A stretch of 64,000 nt of DNA from Fistularia commersonii (taxonomy: Eukaryota > Chordata > Actinopteri > Syngnathiformes > Fistulariidae), in NCBI GenBank assembly GCA_037954325.1, contig JBBMNZ010000016.1:4659001-4723000 (forward strand). Reading direction: 5' to 3'. The position numbers and the translations under genes are program-made. Numbering within the stretch: the stretch's first letter is position 1; every line of letters begins with the position of its first letter. Below the pieces are notes generated by a model. That model did no database searches, was not told the DNA's origin, and saw only the letters and a list, made by a program, of their open reading frames with translations. This document shows, piece after piece, positions 11,648 to 62,671 of this stretch.

Positions 11648-13665
11648 ATGGAGAACGCCAGTCTGCCGGGAGGCGACCCGCGACACGCAGACTTTTTGAA
11701 CAATTACGCGTCGAGGCGCGTCTTTCTCACCGCGGGAGCGCACAGGACGGAGCTGATGGCCGCCGCACAGCCGGACCCCCTTCCTCTGGTGCCGGCCTTC
11801 TGGGATTCCCCGCTCAGCCACGGGATCAACGTGTTCGTGGGACTGGTTCTCTGCTTCACCATGCTCGGCCTGGGCTGCACGGTGGAGGTGAGCCAGCTGG
11901 GAGAGCACATCCGCAGGCCCGTCGGGGTGCTGCTGGCTCTGGTGTGCCAATTCGTCATCATGCCCTTAGTGGCCTTTCTCCTGGCTTTAACCTTCTCCCT
12001 GGATGATGTGGCCGCCATGGCCGTCCTCCTCTGCGGCTGCTGTCCTGGGGGGAACTTATCAAACATCATGTCTCTCCTGGTCCACGGAGAGATGAATCTC
12101 AGGTACGGGAGCTTAAAATAAAGACCCGCCGTATTGATGCCATTTCAGTGTTAGGGGTTAAGATTGAGGTTTCTGTTAACGTTTCCCCAAAACGGCGCAT
12201 CGCCGCTTTTCTCCTTCCCCCCCCCCCCCCAGCATCATCATGACCATCTCATCCACCCTGTTGGCGCTGGTCCTGATGCCGCTGTGTCTGTGGATCTACA
12301 GCCGGGCCTGGATCAACACCCCGGTGGTTGACCTCATGCCCTTCGGGGCCATCATCCTGACCCTGTGCAGCACCCTCATCCCCATCGGGCTCGGGGTGCT
12401 GCTGAGGTACCGCTACACTCGGGTGGCCGACGTCGTCTTGAAGGTAATTCAGATCCAATCATTCTTCTGTGTTTGCGCTCGGAAGCGGCGCCGAATGACT
12501 TACGCGCCGGTCCGAAACCTGTTTCGGCCACCTTTGCGCAGTGCGTAATTTTCTGCGCATCTTATTAATCCAAAAGCTGCGCTCTGACTGCGGGAAATGT
12601 GACATCAGCTCCTCCTTCTTATTCCCGATAAAGGACGCACACACACCGCTGAACCGCTTGGAAAATATGAAAATGCAATGAGAATACACTCCGTTTTCCA
12701 GAACACCGGACGCCGAAGAGCAGGTTCCACATAAAGTGTATCCAAATGAACAAGGGTTTCACTCCACAGCGAAAAACCCCTCATCTGCTTGAGATGGAAA
12801 AAGCAATGTTTCAGTTTATAAAGTCTTCTAAATGCTGTGTTTTGTTTTTTGTTTTGTTTTTTTCCCCAAGGTTACCTCTGCATTTTCTGGTCATTTCTGC
12901 AGAACTTGTTGGCATTATTTGTTGCTCTTCAGCTGTTTTTGTTTTCAGGTATTTTGTGATGAGCTCATTTCAGTAAAAGTCTATGGAGCTTCTCAGCCAT
13001 CAAGGTCATGGTTAATTCTGGTTGAAATCTTTTCGCGGCGACCGGACTTCAATTTCTTCCAGTTCTTCTCCTCGGATAATTCAAAGTTTTAACGTGCCGA
13101 CGATCATCTTGTGACGAATGTCTGTTCCCCGCAGGCATCGCTGTGGTCTCTGCTGGTCACCCTTCTGCTGCTGTTCATTCTCACTGGGGCAATGCTGGGG
13201 CCGGAGCTCCTGTCCACCATCCCGCCCTCCGTCTATGTTGTGGCTGTCCTGATGCCTCTGTGCGGCTACGCCGCAGGTTACGGCCTCGCTGTGCTCTTCA
13301 ACCTCCCGCCCAACAGCCGCAGGTCTGTCTCCCTGGAGACAGGCTGCCAGAATGTGCAGCTGTGCACCGCCATCCTGAAACTGGCCTTTCCCCCTCAGCT
13401 GATGGGAGGGATGTACATGTTCCCTTTGCTTTACGCCCTGTTCCAGGCAGCCGAAGCCGGCATCTTTATTCTGGCCTACAGAATGTACAGGAAAGAGGTG
13501 CTGCGAAAACCAGACCCGACGGGAAACGCCGAAGACACGGACATCACGTACCAACGATTCCAGGACGAGGATTATGATTTTGATTCGTCGTACGGTGCCG
13601 TGACAGTGAGTGATCCGAACACCATAACACTGGACCCCTGTCCTCCCGATCCGACGCCGGTTTAA
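11648..13665 (+). CDS. slc10a4: Sodium/bile acid cotransporter family member 4 (SLC10A4), three coding exons
   Basis: Coding exons are 11648-12102, 12233-12443 and 13135-13665 (1197 nt, 398 residues). Both introns are GT-AG and phase-consistent. SLC10A4 is an orphan SLC10 member found on synaptic vesicles of cholinergic and monoaminergic neurons, where it affects vesicle transmitter content (known from mammals). Family landmarks are GINVFVGLVLCFTMLGLGC at about residues 59-77, RRPVGVLLALVCQF, the conserved CGCCPGGNLSNIMSLL, MTISSTLLALVLMPLCLW at the start of exon 2, ETGCQNVQLCTAILKL and the last membrane segments MYMFPLLYALFQAAEAGIF. The cytoplasmic tail is acidic and contains YGAV, matching the YGTV of the human tail. 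The N-terminus before the first membrane segment is about 58 residues, shorter than in human. The ATG at 11648 opens the only in-frame coding start before the conserved region. The next gene, zar1, follows on the same strand. Confidence 0.97.
12979..13062 (+). repeat. Relic of the dispersed hairpin module in slc10a4 intron 2
   Basis: TCTATGGAGCTTCTCAGCC and the following sequence to about 13062 (including GAAATCTTTTCGCGG) match, with substitutions, the reverse complement of the module at about 7958-8064. It lies 70 bp upstream of slc10a4 exon 3. Only one arm of the hairpin is well preserved. Confidence 0.5.
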
Positions 13666-14057
13666 CAAGTAGAAAAGGGCTTCCCTTCTTTGGACAAGGT
13701 GGAGCAGAATGAGAATGAGAGGAGTCATCATTCTGTCATTTGGTGAAAAAAACAAAACAAAGGAAGAGCAAAAATGGAAACGGGAAGACTGTGCATGGAT
13801 ATACAAAATATATTGAGGTGCTTCACTTCCAACATTACTCCTATCTTGTATCATGAAAAAAAAAAAAATGGTGACAAAGTGTCGGGAGTTCATCAGCTAA
13901 GATTAACTTACATCGTCGAGTCACGTCATTTAGGGGCGATGCCTTCAGAGCGGAGCGCTGTTTGATATCAGAAAATATCACTCGCACACTCGGTAACAGC
14001 TTCAGTCACCAAACACATGTCCAATCTCTGTGTACTGCAAAAGATCTGTATTGAGAA

Positions 14058-14063
14058 AATAAA
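14058..14063 (+). terminator. slc10a4: Poly(A) signal of slc10a4
   Basis: AATAAA lies 393 nt after the slc10a4 stop codon and is the only clear signal before the zar1 coding region starts at 14217. It implies a compact 3'UTR. Confidence 0.6.
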
Positions 14064-14216
14064 AGGTATTAAGAGGCAAAAAAAGCTTCCGTGCCTTGGT
14101 CACGCGTGGGTGTTGACGAAAGTCGCGCACCTGTACCGGATCAGCCGCGATTGGGCACCGGCCACGCTCAGTCTACTTAAATAGCTACAGCCGGTGCCAT
14201 CGGGTGGTTGAACAAA
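14064..14216 (+). promoter_or_regulatory. zar1: Compact zar1 promoter and leader
   Basis: Only about 150 bp separate the slc10a4 poly(A) signal from the zar1 ATG. The interval holds an E-box CACCTG at 14128-14133, the type bound by oocyte bHLH factors such as FIGLA, and an AT-rich TATA-like TTAAATA at 14177-14183. If that element is used, the leader would be only about 10 nt. The assignment is an inference from position. Confidence 0.35.
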
Positions 14217-15642
14217 ATGGCAACGTACGGCGACGAGTCAGTCGATAGCTATTTCTATTCATCGTACAACCCTTGCACGGGTCGGTATCCCCGGCCCAAA
14301 GACGCGGGATGGAAGTATAAAACCTACCTGTCTCGCTACGGCGACGCCTCCGAGGCCTTCAGCAACCACCAGCGGGCGCAGCTCAAGTCCATCTTGTCAC
14401 AGATCAACCCGAAACTCACCCCGCGGCTCCGGAAGGCCAACACAAAGGACGTGGCCGTGCAGGTCAACCGTAAGCGGGATGCCTCTGTGCAGTGTTCCAT
14501 TGGCCCGCGAACCCTCTTAGCAGTCAAACAAGACGCCCGCCGCAAAAAGCGACCGCTCCCGGTGACTCCCGGCGAGAGCCCCAGGGCGACGAGCGCCATA
14601 CGGTACCCCCGCACGCTCGCCGTGTATTCGCCCATCGCGTACCGGAGTATCACCACGTTCCTGGTGGAGGATAAGGAGGCCAGCTGCGGGGAGCTGCCAG
14701 ATGGCGCCGTGGAGGATAAAACCGAGAAGCTGCAAGAACAGCGCAAAAAAACCAAGCCCAAGCCGATTCCGGCCGACGAGGCGCAGCCTGCGGCTGAGGG
14801 GTCGAAGGTCAAAGCACGCGTGAGGTTCCAGGTTAGTGCAGTTCTGTCACGTTTTGCTCCGCCGTTTGGCCTGAAACGGGTAATAAGATTTGGACAGAAT
14901 TGTTAGAAATCAGACTTGTGAATCCTCATTTGAGTGGCTCTAACTTTAGATTTACTCAAAATAAACTTAAAGGCTAGTTTCCTGAAGTTGGCCCACATGG
15001 AGTATCTAAATGTCATGTCACATTAGATTTACAGAAATCAATGAACTGATAATGCCAGTCTGTTCAATGTCAATTAAATCTGTTTTGCCTGAAGTGAATG
15101 GGAACAAAACCAGCTGACTTTTTTTTTCTGTACAGTTTCTAGAACAGAAGTATGGCTATTATCACTGCAGGGAGTGCAACCTGCGATGGGAGAGCGCTTA
15201 TGTGTGGTGTGTTCAGGGAACAAATAAGGTGAGCGATCATATTTTGTGGGTTTAGATAGCCAGAATTGAACGACAAATGTACTGCGGGCGTGAGGCTGAA
15301 ATTTTCAAGGACGTCCTCATGAAGCATCTATTGTAACTGTTCCAGGTGTACTTCAAACAGTACTGCAGGAAATGCCAAAAGGAGTTCAACCCATACCGCG
15401 TTGAGGACATCACGTGCCATGTAAGAAATTCCCGGTTATAAATCAAAACGTGCTTGTCATTGTTTTTTTGTTTTTTTTTTTTTTTGAATCTCTTGCAGGT
15501 GTGTAACAAAGCCCGCTGCTCCTGTGCGATAACACAGCGCCACGTTGACCCCAAACGGCCTCACAGACAGGACTTGTGCGGCAGATGCAAGGGAAAGAGA
15601 CTTTCCTGTGACAGCACTTTCAGCTTCAAGTACATCATCTAG
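14217..15642 (+). CDS. zar1: Zygote arrest protein 1 (ZAR1), four coding exons
   Basis: Coding exons are 14217-14831, 15136-15228, 15346-15420 and 15499-15642 (308 residues, all introns phase 0, GT-AG). ZAR1 is an oocyte maternal factor that binds mRNA 3'UTR elements through a C-terminal zinc finger, represses translation and helps organise oocyte ribonucleoprotein deposits. The N-terminus MATYGDESVDSYFYSSYNP and the block FSNHQRAQLKSILSQINPKL are characteristic of ZAR1. Residues 206-308 carry the 3CxxC-type finger with paired cysteines: CREC in exon 2, CRKC in exon 3, CHVC across the last junction, then CSC and CGRC. The C-terminal end is nearly invariant (HVDPKRPHRQDLCGRCKGKR and FSFKYII). 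The ATG at 14217 (context AAAATGG) is chosen over an upstream in-frame TTG at 14208. The gene is complete and undamaged. Confidence 0.97.
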
Positions 15643-15688
15643 GAGGCCCCTCAGATGGACTTTGCCCGTGAACATTTAATCCTGTGGA

Positions 15689-15707
15689 GGGGGGGGGGGG
15701 GGGGGGG
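15689..15707. repeat. Uninterrupted run of 19 G in the zar1 3'UTR
   Basis: Nineteen G residues in a row start 47 nt after the zar1 stop codon, on the transcribed-sense strand. Such a run can form G-quadruplex structures in RNA and is prone to length error in assemblies. Confidence 0.9.
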
Positions 15708-15815
15708 CTCCTTCCGACCTCTCCTTTTCGATGGAATTACAATTTGGATGCTACATTGTTTCAATACTTAATTTCATACATGTTTTGTTTAATATAAACC
15801 ACACCTTTATGATGT

Positions 15816-15821
15816 AATAAA
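15816..15821 (+). terminator. zar1: Poly(A) signal of zar1
   Basis: AATAAA lies 174 nt after the zar1 stop codon, giving a short 3'UTR as expected for a maternal mRNA regulated by cytoplasmic polyadenylation. No strong cytoplasmic polyadenylation element (TTTTAT type) is obvious directly before it. Confidence 0.6.
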
Positions 15822-16663
15822 TAACTGCCATGCACTCCGGACTGAGGCCTCCTAATCTACTAGTCTTGTTTTAGAACTGAAATGAATAAGATCCTGTCGG
15901 ATCTGATAGGAGGCAGAATATCAATATTGGACACCGCATCGTTATTAAATGTGAAATCTTACATCGGTGTCTGAAATGTAGACGGGAGACAGAATTGTAT
16001 ACTCTTATCTCTTTGATAAAGAGCACTGCAGATGACAAAGGTTACTGAGTTCAACCGTTGTAAACATCACACAGCCAAAACAAGAAGGCTGTTCCAACTG
16101 GGACAGTTGTGTGCTGTTGGCATGATTTGCTTTGTCATAAAACCTGCAGGAGGTTAATTTAGGACTTCAATCCTCCATCGGTGAGATGAGTGCATGGAGG
16201 TCTGAGGCCCTATGATCCACTGCCAGCTGGAAAAGAACCCTGCATAGATTGTGTTTCTGTGGTAAAGCTCTTTCAACAATCAAAAGGTGATTTTAAATTA
16301 ATGTTCTCGCATCCCGCCTTGACTGTTTTGCACACAGCCTACATATGAACTGACCTTTAACCCTTTCTCTGTATACCTGGCTTTCAGTTTTAACTTCTTG
16401 AATAGCTGGATAAAGTGTCCATCTGTCAAATCAGCTTGATATTGACTAGTACTGGATTGATATGAGTTTGCATGCTCTGTGGCATTGTTGCTTGCACAAA
16501 AATATCAATTCTTAAAGCTACAAGTTATGTGGAGGTTGTACGCTAGACCAGTGAGTTGGTGACTGTTTAAATAGCTTCCAAAATTTGTAAATCAAATATT
16601 ACTGGGCTGAAAATACTCAGTATAATTGTTGTGGACAATTTTTCTCCTTAATGACTTAATACT
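15822..16663. other. Tail-to-tail intergenic gap between zar1 and fryl
   Basis: Moderately AT-rich unique-looking sequence lies between the zar1 poly(A) signal and the most distal candidate fryl poly(A) signal. I see no coding frame, RNA gene or transposable element. Confidence 0.5.
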
Positions 16664-18466
16664 TTTATTCCCGAAACACGAAGTCACCACTGCAGCACAT
16701 CGTGTTTTGGAAAAGCACCTTGAGTCTTCCGTTTTAGTAAGTGCCACACAAATTAAGATCAGATAATGCGTTTACGGTATGATTAGGGTTTATTTATCCA
16801 GAAAGAAGGCTGGTATATGAGTGAACACAAAAATGTATAATGCACCTCTAAATTAAAAGATCCCCCAGGTAAATTAAATAAGAACAGCATTCAAAATGTA
16901 CCAGACAAGCAGGGGGGGCCCTCTCTAAGGAATGAGTACAGTGACTGTTACAATGTGCCATGACAGGATTTCCAGAAAGCATTCAGGTAAAGGTTCATGT
17001 CCTGTAGTCACAGCAGCAAGTAGTGCCATTCTGAAAGCACAGTGCAGCTCCGACGACAGCCCTTATCAGAAAACCGTCATCGGAGCGCTGCTCGGCAATA
17101 TCAACCTACACGGACAAAGTTTAGTCTCCCCTTCATCAGGCTTTGAGTGGTGCCTTTGCTGGGGCGCCATAATAGCAAAAAAAAGATCACAGTGGAGAAA
17201 GGGAATGCATGCAACTGGCTGGACTGGTTTGGGAAAACAGGAAGTGGAGGCTACATTAGATCCCTCATCCCATCACCACATCTTTTTTAACAGCTGAAAA
17301 GGGTAGCTAGTCCCAAGTAAGTGCTGGACCAGTCTTTGCAAAGCCACAACCAACAACCAAGGCAGCTTTTGGGAAATTCTGAAGTTTGGGTGATTCAATG
17401 AAAACACACAAAAAAAAAAAAAAAGAAACAGTGGCGCAGATTATAAGTGAATCAAATCTGGTTTTGGCTTTCTCTCATCACATTAGCTTTATACATAACA
17501 TCCTATACGGATGAACAGTGCATTACACAAAAGTACAAGGGAAAAATACCGGTTTTACACTATACATTTTCTAAAATATATACAGAGTAAAATAATTTAT
17601 GTTTCCATAATGAATTGTAGCCAGTTTGCACTTGTGTGCAACTATATGCATTTTTATATGAGCATATATACCAGAATATCCAATATATATCACTCAGTCA
17701 AGAGTCTCAAGGCAGCTACTTATTTGGTTAAAGAGTGAGTTTTGCGTGAAGACCTGTTGAAGGGGATGCTCCGCTCAAAGCAGATCGATAAACAGATATA
17801 TATTTCTCTTTTTACATTTCCTGAGGAAAAACACTTCCCACAGGGTTAAAATTACATGTTATATATCCTAACATTTACAACCTAGGATGTTAGCTCTAAT
17901 AAAAAATACATTTCTCAAAAAATATTCTTGCAGTGCTTTTCTCTTTCAAGCATGCTTTTGAAATATTTTAAACATTTTTCTGCATTTGCTTATGAATTTT
18001 GATGTCGTGCCATCGCACATACAACACCTCCTCTGGACTGAGTTGCATGCTTGAACACCATCCATCAGTCTGGAACCTGAGGAGCCCACCTCGGTATGAT
18101 TGGCCCTTCAGGCCAGAGCCGGCAAGAAAAAAAGTAAAAGAAACAAAAAGAAAAAACAAAACAAAAAAAAAAGGATTAAAGTTGCCATCCCAATGCGGCC
18201 TTCTCTTATTTTTTCCCCAGTCACACCACTGCATGACTTATTGCAACTGAATTCTGCAAGTTGGCTTAATCTGGGAAAAATAGTAGCTTTAAGCATTCAT
18301 ACATGTAATAATATATATTAAAGAGTCACAGTTATTCCCACACATCCTTTAGCCCTTTATAGGTGGAGTCTCTCTCATCCCCCTCCGATGCCCCTCACTC
18401 TGCGAGGTCTACACGGAGGGGTGTTATTGTTCAGTCCGCAGGCTCTCGGCCGCCAATAACTCAGGC
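16664..18466 (-). other. fryl: Probable fryl 3' untranslated region with two poly(A) signals
   Basis: Downstream of the fryl stop on the minus strand there is no further coding. AATAAA on the minus strand occurs at 16789-16794 and 16664-16669, predicting a 3'UTR of about 1.7-1.8 kb. The open frames here on both strands are low complexity or unlike any family I know. Confidence 0.5.
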
Positions 18467-56704
<38,238 letters not shown>

Positions 56705-56793
56705 GGTGACAACGTTGTGTTTTTCCCACGACAGGGGAGTCACCAAGGAGGGGGCACGGCGTCTACTTACACTGCTGCTGACTGGTGCAGAAG

Positions 56794-59700
56794 CTGAAAA
56801 GGGCAGAGGGTAAAACTTAACAAATAATACAGAGGGCATGAAAGCAGCAGGGTCAGACAATCAGAACTCTTTAAGAGTATGCAAAGTTATGCTATGCAAT
56901 AGTTATTATATAACGAGATAGAGACTGCTCAAAAATGCTGCAGGACTTATCAAAATTGGAAGTTTGAGCTATAACTCTACAGGCTAATTTCTATGCAACA
57001 ATGAAATGAAAATGAATAAATTCATGTTGAAATCAAAAATTCAACAGGAATTCACCAAGACCTGGATGACTGAACTTCCACATGTTGGTGAAAATAAATA
57101 CATTTTCTCAAGTTTTCTCCCAAGGATTGAGTAGCAGAAGAGATTTGTGCATGCAAATGCTTCCCCTGAATGGAAATGTCTACTTGTTGACCTAAATACA
57201 AATAAGTTTGAAGGTTCCTTGATGGAGTGTATTTTGATACAGGTCAGGTTGACAATAATAGACATCAAAATGTAATCTTTTCAAATTGACAACCCTCCTG
57301 GTCAGTGTATCACAAAACTAACAGCAGTTTTTCAAAAAATTAAATCAGGAGAACATATTCAAAGTCAATGTTTTGGGAAGCTATGGGTAAGGTTGCTGCT
57401 GGTCTGGAACATCAGCTTCTTAGGAATGAAAAAAATCCCACTTGTGTTTCCTGAATTCTGACTTTAATTACAATTATTACTCTATATATCCATCCCCTTA
57501 AGTCGGTGCTTAAAATGAGTGAATTATGCCCTGGCTCAGCAGACACATACTGCAAAGGAATTATCAGAGGTATGTCCTTGACAGTGATCACACTGCTTTA
57601 GCTGATGAAGAATCCTGGTGTCAGGTTTTGGGTATATTACAATTATCAGATCTTCTGATCCAGATCTCAAAGACTTATTCTTGTCAGCTGGTTCTGGATG
57701 ACTGGTTGCTCCTAAAATCACTTCCAAACATAATAAAATCATCTTTGGATTTTCTTGTGTTTGAATATGAAACAGTAGCATTTTTCTGTGGGCTCTTGAT
57801 TTGACTATATATATTGCCGTCTGTTATTGTTTGTGACTTTGTAAGCACTTTGGTTTGAAACATGTATGTATATGGGCTCATAAATCTGAGGAAATGGCTC
57901 CTTTAAAAAAAAAGTTTTTATCACAACACTAAAAATGAAGCTATGACTCTTGACTAAAAGTACCTTATACCCCCAACTGTTAAAACAATTAAAAGTAAAT
58001 TTTACATGCTGTACTTTGTACAACACCTAATTGGTGGGGTTTTGATGTTGTATCTTACAATTATTAAAGTAAGTTGGTAAATATTCAGTTTGGCAAATTC
58101 CTACTTTTTTTCCGGCAAAATTTTTGTCTTCTGCATTTTTGGCTAAGACTTAAGTTTGAGGCACACAATTAAGAGTGCTTTACTAAATATGTTGATGGCA
58201 GGATATTACTAAATTTAACAAATGATTTGGTGGCTTCTGCATTTTCTTCAAAATTCTTAGAATCCCTGAAATATTCCTCGTCCAAAGGTGTTGAGCCTTT
58301 AATGTAGAATATTTATGAACATATGTAAACACAGTGGTGCACACGCCACATCTCTGACATAGGAAAACCCCACAAGTGCTATATTTGAATTCAAGCTTAT
58401 ACCTGCTACACATGTAGTTGCACTTTATGGTCGCCTGTGCAATGAAATACTTTGCTCTCCTGCTGTAAAGTAAATTAAGGAGGCACATACCACTTAACAG
58501 TACTTTAACAAAGACTCCTTTATTAACCAAGATTTGTTAACCACACTGCTCATTTAAGTTTTACCCAACTGCCAGATGTTAAAATAATAATGATGATAGC
58601 AAACAGCAGTAAGTACATTGCAAGCCTTCTATAGCTTTATTAATGTCAAAATACAATACTCAAGGAAAACGGGTCATCAGAAAAAGTTTACAGAATATAG
58701 GATAATGCATAAAAAAATCCAACGTCAAAAAAATAATAATTAAATAAAATCAGTAAAAGTATTTCCTTTACCTTGTCATAAAGTTTTATATATAAAATAT
58801 CCCAACTGTTATCGTAAATAAAAACCTTGAATGTAACAAGTATTAAATACATTTTAATTTGTATCGATGCAGTTTTCTTAGTGGAGACATAAGTGTCAGT
58901 ATAACACTGAAGTGTGAGCTGGGTTGTGGTCATGTTGTGAGGCAGCACAGAGAGCCTTTCAAGCATTCCCCTCTTTGTTTACTGTGCCTCACTGACATCC
59001 CCAATTTTGCCACACAGTAAGCGCCTCCCATTTCCAATCAGTGTGGTGGAGGCATCCATCTCCTCTGCTGCCCTGAGACGGCTGCATTGTTAACTGGTTT
59101 GTAGACAAGAACCGACTACTGCGCTCAGACAGGGCAACGAATCTACTCTGATATCCCCTCCCTTTCTGAACAGGATGTTCAAGTTTGTGGCATCAAAAGG
59201 TGCCATTCCTTGAAACGTCGTACTTCTTTTCACTTATCTCTTTAAATATGTGATAATGTTTGAAACCATACCAAATCATTTTTGAAACTGCCTGAAATCT
59301 TCAATTTTTTGTCTCAAAATAGACCGAAAATTAAAAAGGTAGCTTTGGACTTGAGGTTTAACCTATAATATGGAAATAGTAGGCTCTTCTTGATTCAACA
59401 GTACTTGCAACTGCTTGATATAAAGTATCTTCATGACCAAATTTAAAATTATGAGAGACAACAGCATTTTAATAATTTCAATAATTTTTCATGGTTAAAA
59501 TGAAAACCTAAAGAAAGGTTTTCTGCTAGATTTATCATTAGTTTTGTTTCCAAGGAATTGCTTTGTAACATTTGTGGTCAGTTTCTGTTCTCAAACCACA
59601 GTTGAGACATAATGCAGATAAGAACACTGGTATTTAAAGGGTTAAGATCATCTTTGCCTAAAACAATTTTTGCTGGTTGAATACTGCATAAGAAAATGTT

Positions 59701-62671
59701 TTTCCCCAAGATGGATTGGTTGAGGCCCACAAGCCCATTTTTCCAGCGCTTTATGATTGCAGTTAGGAAACAGGGTTACACAACTATTAGAGCAGTGACT
59801 CCACCTTGTCACAGTAAAAATAAAAGCCCTCCCAAATGCTTGCTCTACTCCCCTGTCAGGACAACTAGAAAACAAAAGCACAAACACACATGCTGTTGGT
59901 ATGCAGGGCCTTTAAGTGTTTAGGGTTTCTTAAAAGGTCCAAGACATCCAACTGTATTTGACCCCTTTTGACCCACTAAGCATTTCATATTTGCTATACC
60001 TACAAATTCTTGAAATTTCTGGGGAGACAAAAATATCTGCATCTTCCACAGAGTTGGAGAGTGAGAAAGGAGAAACAGGGGCAATATACAAAAGCTATAG
60101 CCCCAACACACTTATTTTTTGTTAATCCAGGTGCTGTCCATTCAGCTGTTGCTTTAGAAGAATTAAGTCACCCCTAAACAGACGTATATTGTGCACCAAT
60201 CATGTTCCACATGAAAGATGCCAGCATGTCAATATCTCAAATAACCTCAAATTTCCTTTTCAACAAGTCCAACAATGGCTTTAAATTGTTTGTCTCAATA
60301 ATCTAGTGTTTGTAAATTAATTTAATTTGTCACGTAATTTGTCTGTCATTACACAGCAAAGCATTTTGATGTATTTAATTATAAGTTTTATTCCGCTGAT
60401 GAAACAGGATTCCCTTGAAATGCCTATGAGCTATTTTCACTGTTTGATGAGAAATCTCCAGATAGCTCCTTTCCCGAAGTCTGTGTCTAAGATTAAAAAA
60501 AAAAAAAAAAAGCAGTGTCTACAATATGGACACTACATACATATAATCCTGCTGCCGCTTCCCAAAAACCATCCAGTGGCAGACATGTGCTTTTTTTTTT
60601 TTTTTAAATAGAGGGTAAGAGTGATAATGCAAACTGAGTTTTGGATCTGTCAAGCTCAGACCAAGCAACTTCAATACATGAGAACAAGAAAAATAGTCAT
60701 TTAGTATAACATTCCAGTACTCAAGTAATTAATCTACTCAGTTCACCAATAAGTATGCAGCAAGCTTCCCAAAATCTAATAATACTGCCAGTAACGGGTG
60801 TCAGACGTGGCAGAAACATGGATAGAAAATAGTGTGAGCAGAAATACTTGAATCCTTAAACTAAAGGGAATAAACAAGGCATTTCTTTACAATCTCAGTA
60901 TTTGTAGAGTTTTATCCAAGTCATTTGGAGTGTTTATCTGCAGGAGCAGGACTGGGGTCAGTGGCCAACATTATGCATTTAAAATAATTGAGCTTGGCTA
61001 ATACTGAGCAAGATTTTGATTGATTCAAAAACAGTAATGTATCCCTTTTATGGCTATATTCAATCTTAAGAGGCAAAGAAAGAGTATAACATATGAAAGC
61101 CACGATAGTTCTAATTAACAGGTACTACATTTAGGTCTTAAATAATGTAAAACATTGGGATACTATCAGTTGCTATGTAACATTGTTGCAATGTCTAAGA
61201 AAAAGCACAAACATGAGCTACAAGTTCCCTTTGCAAAACTTCTAGGTCTTTGCTGGTTAAACAGAGTCAAATGTAGATTTCTTTGACAAAATGCAGAGAA
61301 AATGCACTGCATGCAGACATGAGGACTGCTAGACAGACCTTTAGAACTTAAAACCTAAGCTGTATAAAACAATTATTTCGCTGAATTGAATTTAATTGAA
61401 GTGAAAAGCATTACCTTCTGTACAACTAATACTGATATTATATGGAGTATTCTTCAATAGAGAGAAAATATATAAATATTTTCTAAACACTGTTGAACTT
61501 CCTTGTTAAAAAGTCATCACTGAAATATCTTGTATGTTTTTCCAAGTTCAGAGAAAACACTCAGTCTTGTCAAAAACATAACATCTGACCTATTGTGTGT
61601 GCGTAAGTCAATGCATGAAACTCTCATTTGCACACACTATAATGCAAAATGTCATTGATTTTATTGGTTTCCCCGAACAACTTTTCTCTCTGGACCAGGA
61701 ATTGAGAAAATTCAAACTGATAGTGTTACTGAAATCTTTTTGTGGAATTGCTATATTGTCAATAAAATATTGTATATACAATTATCCTGTTCATGATTTA
61801 CTGGGAAGTTCAACACCTGACTGATCTTGGAGTCATGATGCAAGGGACTACAAATTACTATTATACTACTATAAATTATCCCTTAATTCTGACCTATGAA
61901 GCAAAAGTGTGACGAGAGTGTTCATTGTAGACAGGCTCAAGATTCCTTTAACGTTCAGTATATTTCAGTCTTTATGTCGCTAAAGTATGTGAATCAATTT
62001 CAGCCAATTGTATGTGCCCCCCCCCCTTTCCTGTGGCTTTACAGACAACTTGAAGATGAAAAGAAATGAAGAAATGAGGTGCAAGTGCATTTGGATTTTC
62101 TGATGTAATGGGTTAAGTGAAGACAGAGGCACGAGACAGATCGATAGTAAGGAAACATTAGCCATCCCAGAGGGATGAGAGACAGTGTTTCTTAAAAGTA
62201 GGGAGTTCATCTAAAAAGGAGGGTTGTGTTTGTGCTTTCACTACTAAGGGAAATTAACAAGGGAGGGTTGAGTCGTCAACGCTGACGTAAGGTGAAGGAG
62301 AGCAGACAGTACAATCACAGAAACAGACAGTACTTTTAATTTGCCTGTAAGCCTTCTGTACTTTATATCTCTAAACTCTTAAATAGAAAGATCATCGATT
62401 GGACCAAGTACCAGTAAGATGAGCAAAGGGACAAAGGTACATTTTTGTAAGGAAGAGGTTAATTGATACCCGCTGCACACACATCAAACCAGCCTGGCTA
62501 AAAATATATTCAGTCATCATGGCAAATCCAATAATAATAATTTCTTATGCAGGGAGGAGAGAGGTAAGCTCAAAGCATGCTTTGAATGCAAGCATGTTCA
62601 GTACTGTACCGATAAGAATCATTGCAGAGTGTGGTATGTAAACATGGGTTCAAGCTTGCCAAAGTACTCAC
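56794..62671 (-). other. fryl: Largest fryl intron (5.9 kb), between the FRY-type exon and the canonical start exon
   Basis: AT-rich intron with A/T runs (about 60495-60511 and 60592-60604) and one relic of the dispersed hairpin module at about 57050-57085. An open frame of 92 codons at 57526-57804 (+) has no recognisable family. I see no second gene. Control elements for a promoter near the canonical start exon could lie here but cannot be seen from sequence alone. Confidence 0.55.

Noticed and set aside
13081..13893. 270-codon open frame on the minus strand across slc10a4 exon 3
   Set aside because: It is antisense to a strongly conserved transporter exon and has no family resemblance; the open frame is a by-product of GC-rich coding sequence.
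14208..14216. In-frame TTG start three codons before the zar1 ATG
   Set aside because: The ATG at 14217 has good context and matches the known ZAR1 N-terminus.
14336..14812. 158-codon minus-strand open frame over zar1 exon 1
   Set aside because: Shadow of the zar1 coding frame; no independent start context or homology.
57526..57804. 92-codon open frame in the large fryl intron
   Set aside because: No recognisable family, no splice or promoter context; probably chance or a decayed repeat fragment.
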